Origin: Verrucomicrobiota bacterium
Lineage (GTDB): Bacteria; Chlamydiota; Chlamydiia; Chlamydiales; Rhabdochlamydiaceae
DNA length: 6,088 nucleotides
NCBI GenBank assembly: GCA_903970455.1
Contig: CAJCIW010000255.1
Location: 1-6,088, forward strand
Direction: 5' to 3'
In this document: piece after piece, positions 1 to 6,088 of the stretch
How positions within the stretch are numbered: position 1 is the first letter of the stretch
Layout: each line of letters opens with the position of its first letter
Made by a program: the position numbers and the translations under genes
Notes under the pieces: model-generated
The model's database searches: none
What the model was told of the DNA's origin: nothing
Seen by the model: only the letters and a program-made list of their open reading frames with translations

Positions 1-4062
<4,062 letters not shown>

Positions 4063-4069
4063 GGGTGAA

Positions 4070-4147
4070 GCTTAACCCGCTTGTGTAAATAGGATGCGTA
4101 CCGTTGCCAGAAAGGAGCATTAAGCGGCAAAACAGCTGACGTTAAGC
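4070..4147. repeat. Nested inverted repeats at the ligA / minus-strand gene convergence
   Basis: GCTTAAC (4070-4076) is perfectly complementary to GTTAAGC (4141-4147). Immediately inside it, CCGCTT (4077-4082) pairs with AAGCGG (4122-4127). The two stems could stack with a one-sided 13-base bulge and a loop of about 39 bases. There is no T-run on either side, so this is not a classical intrinsic terminator. The right arms lie in the last codons of the minus-strand gene. It could be a weak bidirectional end structure, or chance. Confidence 0.25.
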
Positions 4148-5067
4148 CGGTAAGTTTCTTTCTGAGGTAGTGTCTCATTCGCTTTTTTAAAGGCGATGGC
4201 GACATGGAAGGGATGTCCGCGGATGAGGGATGGAAGCAGAAGACGTTCGCGCAAACGCTCCAGGCTTGGGCTTATAATCTCCAGGAAATAGACTTTGTCT
4301 ACCCCGGGCCACCGTTTTGGCCTCAAAGAATTCAATCCCTTCACCTCAAATGAAAACGACTCGTCCATTTCCTTGATTTCTCCCCACCCTTTTTTTTGGC
4401 TCCATTCATGCGGGAGGACGACAGGGATGTGGGCAGGCGAGGGCTCGATTTGATAGAGCGGCACAGCTTCACATTCTCGATCATGGATCAGTGGGAAAAG
4501 ATCCGTGATAAACTCATCCGGTAGTTCCAGGTAGATAAAACCTTCTGAGTCTTGCTTGAGAATTCCATTCTTCGGCAGGGCACGGCGGACGTAGGCGCAA
4601 ATCCCGGGAGAGTAGGGTGCAGGATTCGGTACGCCCTCTTTGGCTTCTGCCATTAAACAGCTGGGAGCGTATTCGTCGGAAGGAAGGGGATAGGCGGGGT
4701 GCCAGAAGAAACGGGGAGGCTTTCCGGTTCGGAAGGGGGGATGGGGCAGCTGGGGAACTGACAGCCGGCGCGGAGGGGCGATGTGGTGTAAAACGGTCGA
4801 CTTTTCCTTTTTTTCGAGAAGAGTTCTTAGAATTTCAAAAACACGAAAAAGGAGAAGCTGTCCTTTTCTCAATAAAGGAGGAATCTTCGACAGATTGAGC
4901 TCGATCGAGGGTTTAGGGCTATTTTGGAAAAGAGAGACAATCCGTTCATCTCCCTTGTAAGGGGCGATGGGTTTTAAAAAAAACCTAGCGGCAGCCGAAT
5001 CCTCCTTGAGCACAAGGGGATGGGCTAAGATGGCTACACGGATGTCGAGGGGAGAAATTTTGTTCAT
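4120..5067 (-). CDS. Hypothetical protein, 315 aa, with a possible 2H-phosphoesterase-like C-terminal domain
   Basis: I do not recognise this gene by name. No signal peptide or convincing membrane helix is visible, so it is probably cytoplasmic. Residues 1-90 look like a folded segment with charged helices. Residues 94-155 are rich in Pro, His and aromatics and look like a linker. The remainder resembles a compact alpha/beta domain: LPDEFITDLFPLI (182-194), AHIPVVL (212-218), a strand ending at about 243, LRPKRWPGVDKVYFLEI (248-264), then a helix and HPFHVAIAF (285-293). This order, with two His-x-x motifs (His213 and His288) 75 residues apart and a final FHhxI strand, is the layout of 2H phosphoesterases that act on cyclic phosphodiester or RNA ends. 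The usual Thr/Ser two residues after each His is Pro215 and Ala290 here, so activity is doubtful. The ATG at 5067 has no clear Shine-Dalgarno sequence. The gene converges on ligA (57-base gap) and diverges from the membrane protein gene. The coding call is firm; the fold is inference. Confidence 0.8.
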   Translation of the reverse strand: MNKISPLDIRVAILAHPLVLKEDSAAARFFLKPIAPYKGDERIVSLFQNSPKPSIELNLSKIPPLLRKGQLLLFRVFEILRTLLEKKEKSTVLHHIAPPRRLSVPQLPHPPFRTGKPPRFFWHPAYPLPSDEYAPSCLMAEAKEGVPNPAPYSPGICAYVRRALPKNGILKQDSEGFIYLELPDEFITDLFPLIHDRECEAVPLYQIEPSPAHIPVVLPHEWSQKKGWGEIKEMDESFSFEVKGLNSLRPKRWPGVDKVYFLEIISPSLERLRERLLLPSLIRGHPFHVAIAFKKANETLPQKETYRLNVSCFAA

Positions 5068-5165
5068 AATATATAAATTTTAATTAACAAAAACAGTGTC
5101 AATTAGTTATATTATAACCTTTTCTTGCGTTTACAGATAGGGAATCGAGTTTTTGAAAAAAACTT
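5068..5165. other. AT-rich divergent intergenic region
   Basis: This stretch separates the two divergent uncharacterised genes and has no open frame of note. It is much richer in A and T than the flanking coding DNA. It contains a perfect TTGACA on the minus strand (5102-5097) and a perfect TATAAT on the minus strand (5116-5111). These are candidate signals for the leftward gene but do not form one well-spaced pair: the TATAAT has no good -35 at 16-18 bases, and the TTGACA would give start sites at the ATG itself. Confidence 0.5.
5111..5116 (-). promoter_or_regulatory. Candidate -10 box for the leftward hypothetical gene
   Basis: A perfect TATAAT reads leftwards here, which would place transcription start near 5104 and give a leader of roughly 37 bases before the ATG at 5067. 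The hexamer 17 bases upstream (tatctg) is a poor -35 and there is no TGn extension. In DNA this AT-rich a chance match is easy, so this is tentative. Confidence 0.3.
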
Positions 5166-5194
5166 TTGAACAAAAATGAAAAAAAGAATATATC
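5166..5194 (+). promoter_or_regulatory. Sigma70-like promoter of the four-helix membrane protein gene
   Basis: TTGAAC (5166-5171) and TATATC (5189-5194) are separated by exactly 17 bases of A-rich sequence, close to the TTGACA-N17-TATAAT consensus. Transcription would begin near 5201, giving a leader of about 30 bases that contains the ribosome binding site at 5219-5225. The same TTG could be read as an in-frame upstream start codon, but its role as a -35 element is the better explanation. Confidence 0.55.
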
Positions 5195-5218
5195 AAAGTT
5201 TTGTAAACTAAACATATC

Positions 5219-5225
5219 GAGAGGG
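5219..5225 (+). promoter_or_regulatory. Ribosome binding site of the membrane protein gene
   Basis: GAGAGGG ends six bases before the ATG at 5232, an ideal spacing. It fixes the start at 5232 rather than at the in-frame TTG 66 bases upstream, which has only an A-rich stretch ahead of it. Confidence 0.75.
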
Positions 5226-5231
5226 ATTCAT

Positions 5232-5795
5232 ATGTCCAAAACTCACTTAAAGTGCGCTTTCATCGGCGGCTTGATCGTTTTCATCTGGGGATTGTTCTCC
5301 TGGATGGTCTTTCCATGGCATCAGACCTGTTTGAATAAATTTTCGAATGAGTCTGAAGTTGCAAATGCGATTTCGAATAATGCTCCTGTTTCGGGTATCT
5401 ATGTTTTGCCCAATACATTTTCCTACAATGAGGGAACTTCCCAAAGCGAGATGGAGCAGGGGATGAAAATGATGGAAAAAGGGCCTTTCATGTTCGCTTC
5501 TGTATCTAAGGTGGGAATCGGGAAAATGACGTTGGCTCCCTTCATCATTTCGCTGATCATACAAATTATCGGCGCATTTATCGTCACTTGGATGTTGATG
5601 CAGACCAAGACTCTTCCCTTTAAGAGACAAGTGGGTTTTGTTACGGTATTCGGTCTGGGCGTTGCGATTTTGGCCCAACTTCCTGATTGGAATTGGTGGG
5701 GTTTTTCCGCTTGCTACGCTCTAGTCAATATCGTAGACCTGGTTGTTGGTTGGTTCTTAGCCGGCTTCGGGATTGCTAAAGTTCTTAAGAAATAA
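5232..5795 (+). CDS. Small integral membrane protein of unknown function, four predicted helices, 187 aa
   Basis: I do not recognise a named family with certainty, though I recall similar uncharacterised membrane proteins in environmental chlamydiae and gamma-proteobacteria. Hydrophobic segments lie at about residues 8-28, 101-123, 132-150 and 156-182. Between helices 1 and 2 is a soluble loop of about 70 residues with an FPWH stretch, SGIYVLPN (54-61) and a Met/Glu/Lys-rich patch (EMEQGMKMMEKG, 73-84). Basic residues at the N-terminus (KTHLK), between helices 2 and 3 (KTLPFKR) and at the C-terminus (KVLKK) place both termini in the cytoplasm and the large loop outside. The N-terminal hydrophobic stretch is better read as a first transmembrane helix than as a cleaved signal. 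ATG 5232 is chosen for its strong ribosome site and the promoter upstream. The gene appears monocistronic, diverging from the hypothetical gene on its left and converging on miaB with a 31-base gap. Confidence 0.85.
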   Translation: MSKTHLKCAFIGGLIVFIWGLFSWMVFPWHQTCLNKFSNESEVANAISNNAPVSGIYVLPNTFSYNEGTSQSEMEQGMKMMEKGPFMFASVSKVGIGKMTLAPFIISLIIQIIGAFIVTWMLMQTKTLPFKRQVGFVTVFGLGVAILAQLPDWNWWGFSACYALVNIVDLVVGWFLAGFGIAKVLKK

Positions 5796-5826
5796 CTCCC
5801 TTCAGAAAAAATCCGTGGTTCTCATT

Positions 5827-6088
5827 CTACCTGGCCTCGCAAGGGGCCAGGGGATCTCCAATCAAGGTCTGATGGCTGAAACCGGTGACTTTGATTGTTT
5901 GCAAAGTTCCGATTAATGCATCATCCCCTTTGAAGAGCACATTTTTCCAGCAGCGGGTGCGTCCTTTTAGGTGCTTTTCATCACGATTCCGCCGCTCGAC
6001 CAGGATTTCCACTTCTGAACCGAGCATTGCGTTGCGCTGCTCGGCGCAGATTTCGTTGTGCAGATTGAGCAGCCGCTGCAGCCGGTCT
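5827..6088 (-). CDS. miaB: tRNA-2-methylthio-N6-dimethylallyladenosine synthase MiaB, C-terminal TRAM domain (5' part outside window)
   Basis: Only the last 87 codons are present; the frame is open to the right edge. MiaB is a radical-SAM iron-sulfur enzyme that adds a methylthio group to i6A37 of tRNAs reading UNN codons. The visible part starts with the amphipathic helix that follows the radical-SAM core (DRLQRLLNLHNEICAEQRNA). It continues into a TRAM RNA-binding domain: GSEVEILVE, HLKGRTRCWKNVLFKG, then LIGTLQTIKVTGFSHQTLIGD. The GRTR-x-x-K-N pattern favours MiaB over the related RimO and MtaB, although the catalytic and cluster-binding cysteines are outside the window and cannot be checked. 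The stop is TAG (5829-5827), immediately after a GC-rich hairpin. An ATG at 6027 within the frame is only an internal Met. Confidence 0.85.
   Translation of the reverse strand, partial: DRLQRLLNLHNEICAEQRNAMLGSEVEILVERRNRDEKHLKGRTRCWKNVLFKGDDALIGTLQTIKVTGFSHQTLIGDPLAPCEAR
5830..5851. terminator. GC-rich hairpin at the 3' end of miaB, possible weak terminator
   Basis: CCTGGCC (5830-5836) pairs perfectly with GGCCAGG (5845-5851) around an eight-base loop. Reading leftwards, the miaB stop codon follows the stem directly. A run of six T comes about 18 bases further on (5811-5806), too far away for a classical intrinsic terminator. Reading rightwards there is no T-run. It may help to end either convergent transcript, but the evidence is weak. 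Confidence 0.3.

Noticed and set aside
4681..4760. G-rich tracts on the + strand that might suggest a G-quadruplex or regulatory repeat
   Set aside because: They encode the Pro-rich linker (CCC/CCT codons) of the minus-strand gene, and the G runs are irregular in length and spacing.
4617..4898. 93-codon frame on the + strand
   Set aside because: It is antisense to the Pro-rich linker of the minus-strand gene. The Arg/Gly/Glu-rich translation reflects purine-rich complement and has no domain features.
5247..5678. 143-codon minus-strand frame opposite the membrane protein gene
   Set aside because: The + strand gene has a promoter, ribosome site and coherent membrane topology. The antisense product is a His/Arg-rich shadow of hydrophobic codons.

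Overview
The window carries five protein-coding genes and reads as ordinary chromosomal sequence from a bacterium, most likely a member of the Chlamydiae. The best evidence is the branching enzyme, whose wording (for example YQICQPGKKLLFMG, KMHIDGLRVDAV and SMLYLDYGR) follows the chlamydial GlgB pattern as I remember it. The NAD+-dependent ligase has a chlamydia-like N-terminus. An environmental chlamydia (Parachlamydiales type) is a reasonable inference, but no database was searched. No mobile elements, CRISPR arrays, tRNAs or rRNAs were seen.

Layout from left to right. (1) The 3' part of glgB (glycogen branching enzyme) runs on the + strand, with its true 5' end outside the window. (2) ligA (NAD+-dependent DNA ligase) is on the same strand. 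It overlaps the glgB stop by 11 bases from a TTG start, and its ribosome binding site lies inside the last glgB codons, so the two are probably co-transcribed and translationally coupled. (3) A convergent minus-strand gene of 315 codons has no recognised name. Its C-terminal third looks like a degenerate 2H-phosphoesterase-type fold, with two His-x-x motifs 75 residues apart. (4) An AT-rich divergent intergenic region of about 165 bases holds a good sigma70-like promoter for the next gene. (5) A small four-helix membrane protein of unknown function lies on the + strand. (6) After a 31-base convergent gap comes the 3' end of miaB (tRNA methylthiotransferase) on the - strand, recognised by its TRAM domain and cut by the right edge.

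The genes do not form one pathway. glgB serves glycogen storage, ligA DNA replication and repair, and miaB tRNA modification. The two uncharacterised genes are divergently transcribed from a shared region and are the least explained part of the window. I did not find a convincing new multi-gene system. The items most worth a second look are the putative 2H-like protein and the glgB-ligA coupling.
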